From Neotamlana sargassicola (lineage in GTDB: Bacteria; Bacteroidota; Bacteroidia; Flavobacteriales; Flavobacteriaceae), in the NCBI RefSeq assembly GCF_020523965.1, contig NZ_JAJAPX010000002.1, positions 558,001 to 622,000 on the forward strand: a stretch of 64,000 bases of DNA, in the 5' to 3' direction. Below, in pieces: positions 34,566 to 42,179 of the stretch; within the stretch, counting starts at the first letter, position 1, and every line of letters begins with the position of its first letter. The notes beneath the pieces are model-generated. The model was not told where the DNA came from and did not search any database. It saw only the letters and a list, made by a program, of their open reading frames with translations. The position numbers and the translations under genes are program-made.

Positions 34566-36119
34566 ATGAAAAAGACATTCAAAAATATAATCCTTTGTTT
34601 TTCTTTATTGGCGTTATTTTCAAGCTGTGAAGAAGAACTTGACCTTAACAACCCAACAGCCTTATCGCTAGAGGAGTTATTACAAACAAATAATGGTTTC
34701 GAATTATTGGCGAACGGTGTTTTAGACGCTTACCAAAAAGTTCCAGCTAACGAGTTTTTGCTTGTTGAGCTTAGAACCGATAATAGTAGAGCAAACTCTG
34801 CAAATGGTAACTTGCCAAATATTAGTGCGTATTTAGTAGATCCTAACAACGGTGATGTTGCTACGTATTATTCAAACAATATGGCAACTATTAAACACGC
34901 AAATACGATTATTGATAACAGGTTTTTAGCGCCAGAAAGTTATCAATATGCCGTAGGTGAAGCTTATTTTATGCGTGCATTATGTCACTTTAACCTTGTA
35001 AGAGCTTATCAAAATGTGCCTTATATCGATAAAGTATTGGACGTTGCTACAAATGAAGCTTTAGATTATCCTCAATTACCAGAGGCGGAAGTTTACGAAA
35101 AGATCATTGAAGATTTTAAAACCTCAATTGCTTATTTAAGTGGTGTAACTGCCGATAAGTATCGTCCATCTGCTGGTGCGGCTATTTGTTTAGCAGCGAA
35201 AGCTTATTTAAGTCAACCTAACCCTAATTATACAGAAGCAGAATTACTTTTAGCATCTGTTGTAGAAAATAGCGCTTCTTATGGTTACGAACTTTTATAT
35301 ACAGACTACGATTCGTCTTTATCTGTAGGTGAAAATAATTATAATCAGGTAATTAACTTTGGAAACGTATTCGGAAACGAATTTATTGGGTCTTATTCTG
35401 ATGCCGATGGTACTCCAGATGGGTCTTGGACAAACAATGCTGGTTTAGAAAAAAATAATGAAGTTATATTCTCTATTGCATACGATTACGAAAGTAGCGA
35501 TAATTACGTAACTAGCGATAGTGGTTTAGATGATCAAATTGAAACTGATTCAGAATCGTTTAGTTTTGCAATGACGCTTCAAGGTGGATCAAATGGTGTT
35601 AATCTTGCTACGTTAGATTTGTTAGAAATTATGACACCAGAACTTGAGCCAGTGCGTTTTTATGGAACCATAGATGTAATTACGTATAACCCGTTCGAAA
35701 TTACAACAGATACATTTAACTCTAAATTCCCAACCGATGGTGAAATTGGAGACAACGACTGGATTGTGTTACGTTACGCCGATGTATTGTTGTTATATGC
35801 TGAAGCTATTATGGGCGATTCAGATAGCACAACAGATACTAGGGCGATTGATGCTTTTAACCAAGTTAGAGCAAGAGCTGGGAAAGACGAAGTGGCTAAC
35901 CTATCGAAAGCCGATTTATTAAACGAACGTCGATTAGAGTTTGTGTACGAAAATCAAAGATTATACGATTTAATTCGATTTGGTGAAGCCGATGAAGTGT
36001 TGCAAGCATTCTCTAATGCTAATAGTTTAAACTATAACCCAGACATGAAATATCTTCCATTCCCACAAAGAGAAATAGATAATTTACCTAATTTTTACAC
36101 ACAAAATAGTGGCTATTAA
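34566..36119 (+). CDS. SusD/RagB-family surface glycan-binding lipoprotein
   Basis: A 517-residue lipoprotein (lipobox FSSC near residue 22, followed by the acidic EEELDL, which fits the surface-export signal of Bacteroidota lipoproteins). The TPR-rich SusD fold is recognised from AVGEAYFMRALCHFNLVRAYQNVPY, AAICLAAKAYLSQPNPNYTEAE, RYADVLLLYAEAIMG, NQVRARAG, LLNERRLEFVYENQRLYDLIRFG, and the ending KYLPFPQREIDNLPNFYTQNSGY. It caps the SusC barrel and selects the oligomers. Paired with the preceding susC. Confidence 0.95.
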   Translation: MKKTFKNIILCFSLLALFSSCEEELDLNNPTALSLEELLQTNNGFELLANGVLDAYQKVPANEFLLVELRTDNSRANSANGNLPNISAYLVDPNNGDVATYYSNNMATIKHANTIIDNRFLAPESYQYAVGEAYFMRALCHFNLVRAYQNVPYIDKVLDVATNEALDYPQLPEAEVYEKIIEDFKTSIAYLSGVTADKYRPSAGAAICLAAKAYLSQPNPNYTEAELLLASVVENSASYGYELLYTDYDSSLSVGENNYNQVINFGNVFGNEFIGSYSDADGTPDGSWTNNAGLEKNNEVIFSIAYDYESSDNYVTSDSGLDDQIETDSESFSFAMTLQGGSNGVNLATLDLLEIMTPELEPVRFYGTIDVITYNPFEITTDTFNSKFPTDGEIGDNDWIVLRYADVLLLYAEAIMGDSDSTTDTRAIDAFNQVRARAGKDEVANLSKADLLNERRLEFVYENQRLYDLIRFGEADEVLQAFSNANSLNYNPDMKYLPFPQREIDNLPNFYTQNSGY

Positions 36120-36132
36120 AAAAAAGAAAATC

Positions 36133-37341
36133 ATGAAAAGATACTTATTAAACATTAAATGCTTCACTTTAGTTGCTTTTATTACAATGGCTTCTTGTGT
36201 GAGTGACGATTTAGCCGATGTTGGCGACTTAGAAGATTTTACTGGTCCAACACCATTTTATAATTTTAGCGATCTTACAACTTCTGAGTTTAATTGTGAA
36301 GAGGTTGAACTTTGGGCAAAGTACGAATACAATTTTCAAGCAGGATCTAATCTTGCCGTAAATGGTACACAATACCAGTGGGCTTTTACAGATAGTAATG
36401 GAGACCCTGTAACAAACTTTAATTTGGTTAATCCAGATTTAAAAATTTTAGAATTATTAATTGATGCAGAATTAGCGACAGTTGTGGCTATTGAAGAAGA
36501 TATTGCAGATCTAGAGTTTAAATTACCATGTGAAACCGATGCTGCAAAAGTTGCAGTTATGGAAGATGAAATAGCAGCTCTTGAAGTTGAATTGGAAGCT
36601 GCTAATGCAGCGCTTAGCGACGAAACATTAGAAAATGTAGCAAATTACCAGGCGCAAATTGATGCTTTAGATGCTGCAACGTTACAAGATCAAGAATTAA
36701 TTATTGAATTCCCTGAACCAGGAGATTATATTGTTTACTTAACAGTAACTGACAATTTAGGAAAATCGGATATTACCGAGAAGATTGTGACAGTAAATCA
36801 AGCCATTCCAACGATTCCAGTACCTGAAATAGCAGAACCTGGTTTTGAAGACAATAGTTTGTTTGATGGTTCTGGAGACGGAAGAGATTCATGGAGAGTG
36901 CCAAGTAACGATGCTTGGAGCCCAGTAGGTGGCGGTACCACAGTAATTCAAATTAACTCTAAATCTGAGGAAGGTATTTTACCAGATGGTATTCAGGCGG
37001 CTAAATTCCCTTCAGATGGGGCTAGAGTTGCTTACCAAGAAATTGAAGTAACGCCAGGAGCCGAATATGTAATGACTTACTTTAGCGCTTTTAATATGGA
37101 TGCAACTGGAGAGATGAAGGTGTCTATTTTAGCGCCAGGAACGGCGTCTTATGCAGATGCACAATTAGAAGCTAATATTATTGCTTCAAGAACCGATACT
37201 AATGATGGTAGAGTAGTAGATGTGTTTAAGCAGCATGCTATTACTTTCGAAGCAGGTGAACACGAATCAGTAATCATTTTTGCTACCAATTCTGGAGATG
37301 AAGCAAGATTAGATGCTTTTGCTATAACCGTTAAACAATAA
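36133..37341 (+). CDS. Surface lipoprotein with coiled coil, PKD-like and beta-sandwich modules
   Basis: From the ATG at 36133, 402 residues with lipobox MASC and an acidic tail (VSDDLADVGD), fitting surface export. A PKD-like fold (~45-215, TQYQWAFTDSNGDPVTNF ... GDYIVYLTVTDNLGKSDI) is interrupted by a long helical insert (~110-190, ELLIDAELATVVAIEEDIADLE, predicted coiled coil). The C-terminal domain (~230-400) is a beta-sandwich with AYQEIEVTPGAEYVMTY and ARLDAFAITV, shared with two other proteins of the locus. It occupies the position of SusE/F and is likely an alginate-binding surface protein (inference). Confidence 0.82.
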   Translation: MKRYLLNIKCFTLVAFITMASCVSDDLADVGDLEDFTGPTPFYNFSDLTTSEFNCEEVELWAKYEYNFQAGSNLAVNGTQYQWAFTDSNGDPVTNFNLVNPDLKILELLIDAELATVVAIEEDIADLEFKLPCETDAAKVAVMEDEIAALEVELEAANAALSDETLENVANYQAQIDALDAATLQDQELIIEFPEPGDYIVYLTVTDNLGKSDITEKIVTVNQAIPTIPVPEIAEPGFEDNSLFDGSGDGRDSWRVPSNDAWSPVGGGTTVIQINSKSEEGILPDGIQAAKFPSDGARVAYQEIEVTPGAEYVMTYFSAFNMDATGEMKVSILAPGTASYADAQLEANIIASRTDTNDGRVVDVFKQHAITFEAGEHESVIIFATNSGDEARLDAFAITVKQ

Positions 37342-37362
37342 TAAGTTTTAAAATTTTAAATT

Positions 37363-38838
37363 ATGACTTACAATATAAATAGAAAAAATATAGTAGGTGT
37401 TTTCATTTTGGCCTTGTCGCTATTTATGATTTCATGCTATGACGCAGGTTACGAACCGTTTGAAGCCCCAACAGGAAATGTAAATGATATACAACCAAAT
37501 ACCTTATTTACTACTAGTACAAGTGCAGATGATAATTTAACTGTAATCTTTAGAAGTTACTCTACCGATGCAGATTCATATTTATGGGATTTTGGTGATG
37601 GAAACACATCAACCGATGCAAACCCAGATTATACTTATACCGAAGGTGGACTTTATTTAGTAACTTTAACAACTACTAGTTCTGATGGATTAGTTGCTGA
37701 GGCTTCTAGCGAGGTGTCTCCAATTGATGTCGATTTTAGTTTTACTTCTGTAGATTCAGAAGTAACATTTACAAACTTAACTACTGGTGCAGCTAGTCTA
37801 GTTTGGGATTTTGGTGATGGTACCACTATTGACTGGTCAGAAGAAGATACAACAGACGATCCAGATTACAATCCGGTATATGCATACAAAACAGCTGAAA
37901 CTTTTCAAGTTACTTTAACCGCTACTAACTATTTAGGAGTGGAATCATCGATAACTAAAAATATCGAAGGTTTAGTGTTATCTACGGTGCCAGATTTTAC
38001 ATTCGATGTATCTTCGCTTGATGTAAGCTTTACAGATGCTTCTATTTTAGCAGTGTCACATAGTTGGGATTTTGGAGATGGCAATTCTTCAACAGAGGTT
38101 AATCCATCACATACTTACGCCGTTGCTGGAACTTATGATGTTACTTTAACAACAACTAACGACGCAGGTGTATCAAGAAGTATAACTAAACCAGTACCTG
38201 TTGGTGGAGTAGAGCCTACGTTTAAAGTTATCGTTCAAAACAGTCAATGTAACGATCATACATCAAATACTGGCGATAATGCCGATGCTTGGGATATGAC
38301 ACCAAATAGTACCGTAGTTGATGATGATTTAGGGGAAATCGATAGTCCTTACAGAGCTTTATGGTATAACTCAGATTTAAATGCCTATATCGATGCAACC
38401 TATTGTACAAATGAGCAACCAGGATCTACTAGCGATGGTAATAAATTTGGACCAAACGCAGGTGGTGGTAGAGGTGTTAAATTAAGTAATAACTGTCGTC
38501 GTTTATATCAATTAGTGGCAGTTGAGCCGGGAGTTGAATATACGTTTACTATCGATACTAGATCTGAAGCCGAGGGCATTAATACCGAAGTATATATTTT
38601 AAATACCGAAATTACTACAGAGGTTGGAATTGAAAATTTTGCGGATGCTTACTATAACATTACTAACGACTTTAACAGTTCGAAATCTTCAAGTACAAGC
38701 GATACGTTTACAACAACCTCTTTTACTTTTGAAGCAACCTCGAATATAGCTGTTATTTATGTAAGAGCGCTAAACGCAGTAGATAGTAGTAATGAAGTAT
38801 TTATTGATAATATCGATATTATAACCCCAGGATTTTAA
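37363..38838 (+). CDS. PKD-repeat surface lipoprotein with C-terminal beta-sandwich module
   Basis: A 491-residue lipoprotein (lipobox MISC near residue 25, then YDAGYEPFEA). Three PKD repeats are visible through their signature: SYLWDFGDGNTSTDANPDYTY, LVWDFGDGTTIDWSE...NPVYAY, and HSWDFGDGNSSTEVNPSHTY. The C-terminal ~200 residues form a binding-type beta-sandwich with RRLYQLVAVEPGVEYTFTID and YVRALNAVDSSNEVFIDNIDI. Probably a multi-arm surface binder that holds polymer near SusCD and the lyases. Follows the previous lipoprotein by 22 bases in the same operon. Confidence 0.85.
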   Translation: MTYNINRKNIVGVFILALSLFMISCYDAGYEPFEAPTGNVNDIQPNTLFTTSTSADDNLTVIFRSYSTDADSYLWDFGDGNTSTDANPDYTYTEGGLYLVTLTTTSSDGLVAEASSEVSPIDVDFSFTSVDSEVTFTNLTTGAASLVWDFGDGTTIDWSEEDTTDDPDYNPVYAYKTAETFQVTLTATNYLGVESSITKNIEGLVLSTVPDFTFDVSSLDVSFTDASILAVSHSWDFGDGNSSTEVNPSHTYAVAGTYDVTLTTTNDAGVSRSITKPVPVGGVEPTFKVIVQNSQCNDHTSNTGDNADAWDMTPNSTVVDDDLGEIDSPYRALWYNSDLNAYIDATYCTNEQPGSTSDGNKFGPNAGGGRGVKLSNNCRRLYQLVAVEPGVEYTFTIDTRSEAEGINTEVYILNTEITTEVGIENFADAYYNITNDFNSSKSSSTSDTFTTTSFTFEATSNIAVIYVRALNAVDSSNEVFIDNIDIITPGF

Positions 38839-38883
38839 TTAATAGAAATTTAATTGGTTCAAAATGGAATAATAATTGAATAA

Positions 38884-38943
38884 TAATTTTGAGGTTGCCT
38901 AAATGTTGGTTGAATTTATTTAAAAGTTTAATTAGGCAATCTC
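38884..38943 (+). promoter_or_regulatory. Possible PL7 promoter or intergenic stem-loop
   Basis: TAATTTTG (38884-38891) fits TAnnTTTG. Overlapping it, GAGGTTGCCTAA (38891-38902) pairs with TTAGGCAATCTC (38932-38943; one G-U) around a 29-base loop, without a T-tract. Either a separate PL7 promoter or an RNA structure tuning PL7 relative to susCD; both cannot act at once. Confidence 0.4.
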
Positions 38944-38968
38944 TTAATTATTAATAATTTATTTTAAA

Positions 38969-39880
38969 ATGAAAAAGTTTACCCCAATCGTCCTCGTTTT
39001 TTTTCTTGTATTTTTTACGTCAAGTGTTTTAAACGCTCAACAAGACAATACATCGGTTGTTTCCGAAAAAGTTGAAAAAAAGAAAAAGAAAAAAAAGAAG
39101 AAAAAATACAAACTTCCAGATGTAGATTTAAGTCATTGGAAGGTAACACTACCAGTATTAAACGAAAAAGGTAAGCCTTACGAAATTGAACCACCAGAAA
39201 TCTTTGATTTTGCCTCAAACGAGATAGCTAAACCATATATGTATATCGATTCTACAGCTGGAGCTATCGTATTTCATGCGATGCCAACGGCTTCAAAAAC
39301 TCGAAATACTAAATACACAAGATCGGAGTTACGTGAACAAATGACTCCTGGCAATAATAATGTGAATTGGACTTTTGCAGATGGTGCTTATATGAAAGGG
39401 AAAATTCAAATGGAAGCTACTACAAAAGCTTCAAATGGAAAATATCACAGAACTATTATTATGCAAATTCATGGGCGCTTAACCAATGAGCAACGCGATT
39501 TAATAGGTGAAGATGATAATAATGCACCTCCTATTTTAAAAATTTACTGGGATAACGGTAAGGTAAGAGTTAAAACCAAAGAATTGAAAAATTTAAACGC
39601 TTCAGATAGTGAAATATTGCACGAAGACGCATGGGATGATGACGAAGGTTTTAATTTTGAACAGGAAGTAGGGTTTAGAAAATTTGTGCTCGAAGTTAAA
39701 GTTTCCGATGGAAAAATGGTAATTATTTTAAACGGAAACGAATACAAAGTCTATGAAAATATCCATATGAAACGTTGGGGTGTTTTTGAGAATTATTTTA
39801 AAGCAGGTAATTATTTTCAAACAAGAGATGAAGGCGCTTTTTCAAAAGTTAAATTTTACGAATTAGAAGTTAGTCATTAA
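38969..39880 (+). CDS. PL7 alginate lyase with poly-lysine linker
   Basis: A 303-residue secreted lyase. Signal peptide (to ~residue 23, SSVLNAQ, no lipobox), then an unusual run of ten lysines (37-46), then the PL7 jelly-roll. The three family signatures are there: YTRSELREQ (118-123), QIH (166-168) and YFKAGNYFQ (276-283), which supply Arg, Gln/His and Tyr of the active site. PL7 enzymes cut alginate endolytically. The lysine run could hold the enzyme on the anionic polymer or cell envelope (inference). Last enzyme of the operon. Confidence 0.93.
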   Translation: MKKFTPIVLVFFLVFFTSSVLNAQQDNTSVVSEKVEKKKKKKKKKKYKLPDVDLSHWKVTLPVLNEKGKPYEIEPPEIFDFASNEIAKPYMYIDSTAGAIVFHAMPTASKTRNTKYTRSELREQMTPGNNNVNWTFADGAYMKGKIQMEATTKASNGKYHRTIIMQIHGRLTNEQRDLIGEDDNNAPPILKIYWDNGKVRVKTKELKNLNASDSEILHEDAWDDDEGFNFEQEVGFRKFVLEVKVSDGKMVIILNGNEYKVYENIHMKRWGVFENYFKAGNYFQTRDEGAFSKVKFYELEVSH

Positions 39881-39980
39881 TTACTAGATTTAATTTGTAA
39901 AAGCTAATTGATTTATGATGTGTTATTAATAAAGAAGTTTTTAAAAGTAATCACTGTTTTAAGGAAATTAAAAAAGTTGT

Positions 39981-40009
39981 TATTTTTGCCGAATAATTGG
40001 GGTGGCCAA
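39981..40009 (+). promoter_or_regulatory. gntR promoter with a possible autoregulatory box
   Basis: TATTTTTG (39981-39988) is an exact -7 match. TTGGGGTGGCCAA (39997-40009) has the same TTGG/CCAA arms as the locus operators, but with 5 instead of 4 bases between them, and lies just after the start of transcription. Confidence 0.5.
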
Positions 40010-40026
40010 TAGAAAATAGAAAGAAT

Positions 40027-40731
40027 ATGAAGTCAGAAGTACTAACAAAAGTGGGGTTAAATAGTTTACAAAATGGTATTATTCTAAATTTACGTGAACT
40101 TATAAATTACAAGAATTTAGAACCAGGTGATAAGTTGCCGTCAGAGCGTATGCTTGCTGAAAAATTTGGGGTTTCACGTAGCAATGTTCGAGATGCAATT
40201 CAAACACTAGAGTTATATGGTATATTAGAAACTGTGCCGCAAAGCGGAACATTTATAGCAAATATTGGTATAATTGCTATGAATGGAATGATTGATGAAA
40301 TTGTAGGGCTTGAGGAACAAGATTTTAAATCGTTAGTTGAAACCAGGATACTTTTAGAATTAAAAACTGTAAAATTAGCATCCTTAAGAAGAACTGAAGA
40401 GGATTTGAAAAATATTAAATTTGCTTTGGACGCCTATGAAGAAAAAGCGAAATTAGGTGAAGATGCTGTTCAAGAAGACCTGTTATTTCATTTAGCCATA
40501 GCAAAAGCAAGTGGAAATTCTACTATTAACACGTTTATGCTTACCATTACACCTGGTATAATTATGAACTTTGAAAAGTACCACGTATGCGATAAACGTA
40601 AATCAATTATTGGTATAAACGAGCATATGGAAATTTATGAGGCTATTAAGTCTCAAAATCCAACCGAAGCTAAAGAAAAAATGAAAAAACACTTTAGTAT
40701 GCTGTATCAATATTGCTACCAAACTAGTTAA
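40027..40731 (+). CDS. GntR/FadR-family regulator of the alginate locus
   Basis: A 234-residue regulator from the ATG at 40027 (a TTG at 39997 would start inside the operator-like box). N-terminal winged helix: GDKLPSERMLAEKFGVSRSNVRDAIQTLELYGILETVPQSGTF. The C-terminal FCD helical domain (~95-230) holds the sensor pocket, with VQEDLLFHLAIAKASGNS and a later H of IGINEHMEIYEAI as metal or ligand residues. In Zobellia a GntR-family repressor, AusR, controls alginate genes; this is a likely counterpart. It probably binds the TTGGTNNNCCAN boxes and is released by an alginate breakdown product (inference). Confidence 0.88.
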   Translation: MKSEVLTKVGLNSLQNGIILNLRELINYKNLEPGDKLPSERMLAEKFGVSRSNVRDAIQTLELYGILETVPQSGTFIANIGIIAMNGMIDEIVGLEEQDFKSLVETRILLELKTVKLASLRRTEEDLKNIKFALDAYEEKAKLGEDAVQEDLLFHLAIAKASGNSTINTFMLTITPGIIMNFEKYHVCDKRKSIIGINEHMEIYEAIKSQNPTEAKEKMKKHFSMLYQYCYQTS

Positions 40732-40825
40732 TAAAGCGTTTATTTGGAGTGGTTAAATGCCTGTTTTAGGTTAGGTGTCATTGTGACTATTAATGCATTA
40801 AGCAAAAGGAATTAAAAGGCGTTTT

Positions 40826-42079
40826 TTATTTCGTTGAGGTTTCTTTTTGCATATTAATTAAATGCGCCATACTTGCAATAATGCGGTTGTGTTTTTTAAC
40901 AAACGGATTACTTTTATCCCAAACATACCCAGCCAGTACTGCGCAAATTTGTTTTTTAACTTCTAGGTTTTCTGGTCTGTGAAAAAATAGAGTTTGTAAA
41001 TTACCAGTGTACCATTCCTTCACATATGAAGAGAAAACAGTAACGCCTTCAGATATATAGTTTGCATAATCAGTTTCCCAATTTACACACTCACCGTTTA
41101 GTTCTTTAGAAATTAATTTAGCGGCTAATAATCCAGATTCTGTAGCAAAGGTAACTCCCGACGAAAAAACTGGATCTAAAAACTCGGCACTATTTCCTGT
41201 TAAAGCAAACCCTTTACCATACAGTTTAGTAACAGCTTTCGAATAATTTTTTATATGCACAGGTTTAAATTCATAGTTTAAATCACTAAATCTGTCATAA
41301 TAATAATTTGAGAGCTTTAACATATTATTCATAACTTGGGTTGTACTGCCTTCATACCCTTCAAATAAGCTATTTTCACCAACAAAACCAATACTTGTTA
41401 TTCCGTTAGAAAACGGTATCACCCAAAACCAAGTGTCTTTATCAATTACATCAAAAGTAATTAAAGTACCTTCTTTTCCTTCTGGACGTTTAATGTCTTT
41501 TACATGAGTGAAAATTGAGGAATGAGTCGGGATAGACGATGGTTTGTCTAAACCAAGTAACCTTGGTAAAACACGCCCATATCCAGAAGAATCAATAATA
41601 AATTTGGCGTTAATAAAATGGTTTTCCTCTGTTTCTGTTTTTATTGTAGTTAAGGAGCTTCCATCGGCATTAAATACAACATTGGTAACCTCTTGTTCAA
41701 AATTAATATCGACACCTTTGTTTATTAACTCTGTGGCAAGGGCATTATCAAAATCGGCACGAGGAACTTGCCAAGTCCAGTCCCAACCTTTGGTGTGTTT
41801 TTGGCTAAAGTCGAAATTACAAACCACATCATTACTTAAAAAACGGGCCCCCGATTTTACTTCAAAATGTTTGGCTTTTAAGCAGTCAAGTAGTCCTACT
41901 TCTTCAAAATGATCCATACATCTAGGGAGTAAGCTTTCGCCAATAACAAATCTCGGAAATTTAGATTTTTCAATAATTTTTACCTTATGTCCTTGATTAT
42001 AAAGGTGTGCTGCAGCCACAATTCCAGATGGTCCTGCTCCAATTATTAAAACGTCGACAGATTCATTTTGAATATCCAT
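40826..42079 (-). CDS. Flavin-dependent halogenase-like / FAD oxidoreductase
   Basis: A 417-residue flavoprotein. FAD-binding LIIGAGPSGIVAAAHLYNQG at the N-terminus, GESLLPRCMDHFEEVG, and the flavin-halogenase signature WxWxIP as W217-F-W-V-I-P222. A Lys at residue 75 in KSGA may match the halogenase lysine, though that alignment is my inference. Related geranylgeranyl-reductase-like proteins share the fold. It is divergent from the tyrosine ammonia-lyase at the edge of the pigment cluster; chlorinated flexirubin pigments are known, so it may chlorinate the aryl ring (inference). An oxygenase or reductase role is possible. Confidence 0.82.
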   Translation of the reverse strand: MDIQNESVDVLIIGAGPSGIVAAAHLYNQGHKVKIIEKSKFPRFVIGESLLPRCMDHFEEVGLLDCLKAKHFEVKSGARFLSNDVVCNFDFSQKHTKGWDWTWQVPRADFDNALATELINKGVDINFEQEVTNVVFNADGSSLTTIKTETEENHFINAKFIIDSSGYGRVLPRLLGLDKPSSIPTHSSIFTHVKDIKRPEGKEGTLITFDVIDKDTWFWVIPFSNGITSIGFVGENSLFEGYEGSTTQVMNNMLKLSNYYYDRFSDLNYEFKPVHIKNYSKAVTKLYGKGFALTGNSAEFLDPVFSSGVTFATESGLLAAKLISKELNGECVNWETDYANYISEGVTVFSSYVKEWYTGNLQTLFFHRPENLEVKKQICAVLAGYVWDKSNPFVKKHNRIIASMAHLINMQKETSTK

Positions 42080-42127
42080 AGATGGAGGAATAATTACTTA
42101 TTATTTTATATTTACGACGAACTTAAC

Positions 42128-42135
42128 TATTTTCG
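42128..42135 (+). promoter_or_regulatory. Probable promoter of the flexirubin operon
   Basis: TATTTTCG differs from TAnnTTTG by one base, 45 bases before the TAL ATG in the divergent gap (42080-42179). No operator-like repeat was seen. Confidence 0.4.
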
Positions 42136-42179
42136 CGCAAGAAATTAACGATTTTACTCAATAAATTTATAAAATAAAT

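Noticed and set aside
37540-38170. DNA repeat array in the PKD gene
   Set aside because: The repetition is protein-level PKD domains (WDFGDG), too diverged at DNA level to be a CRISPR or satellite array.
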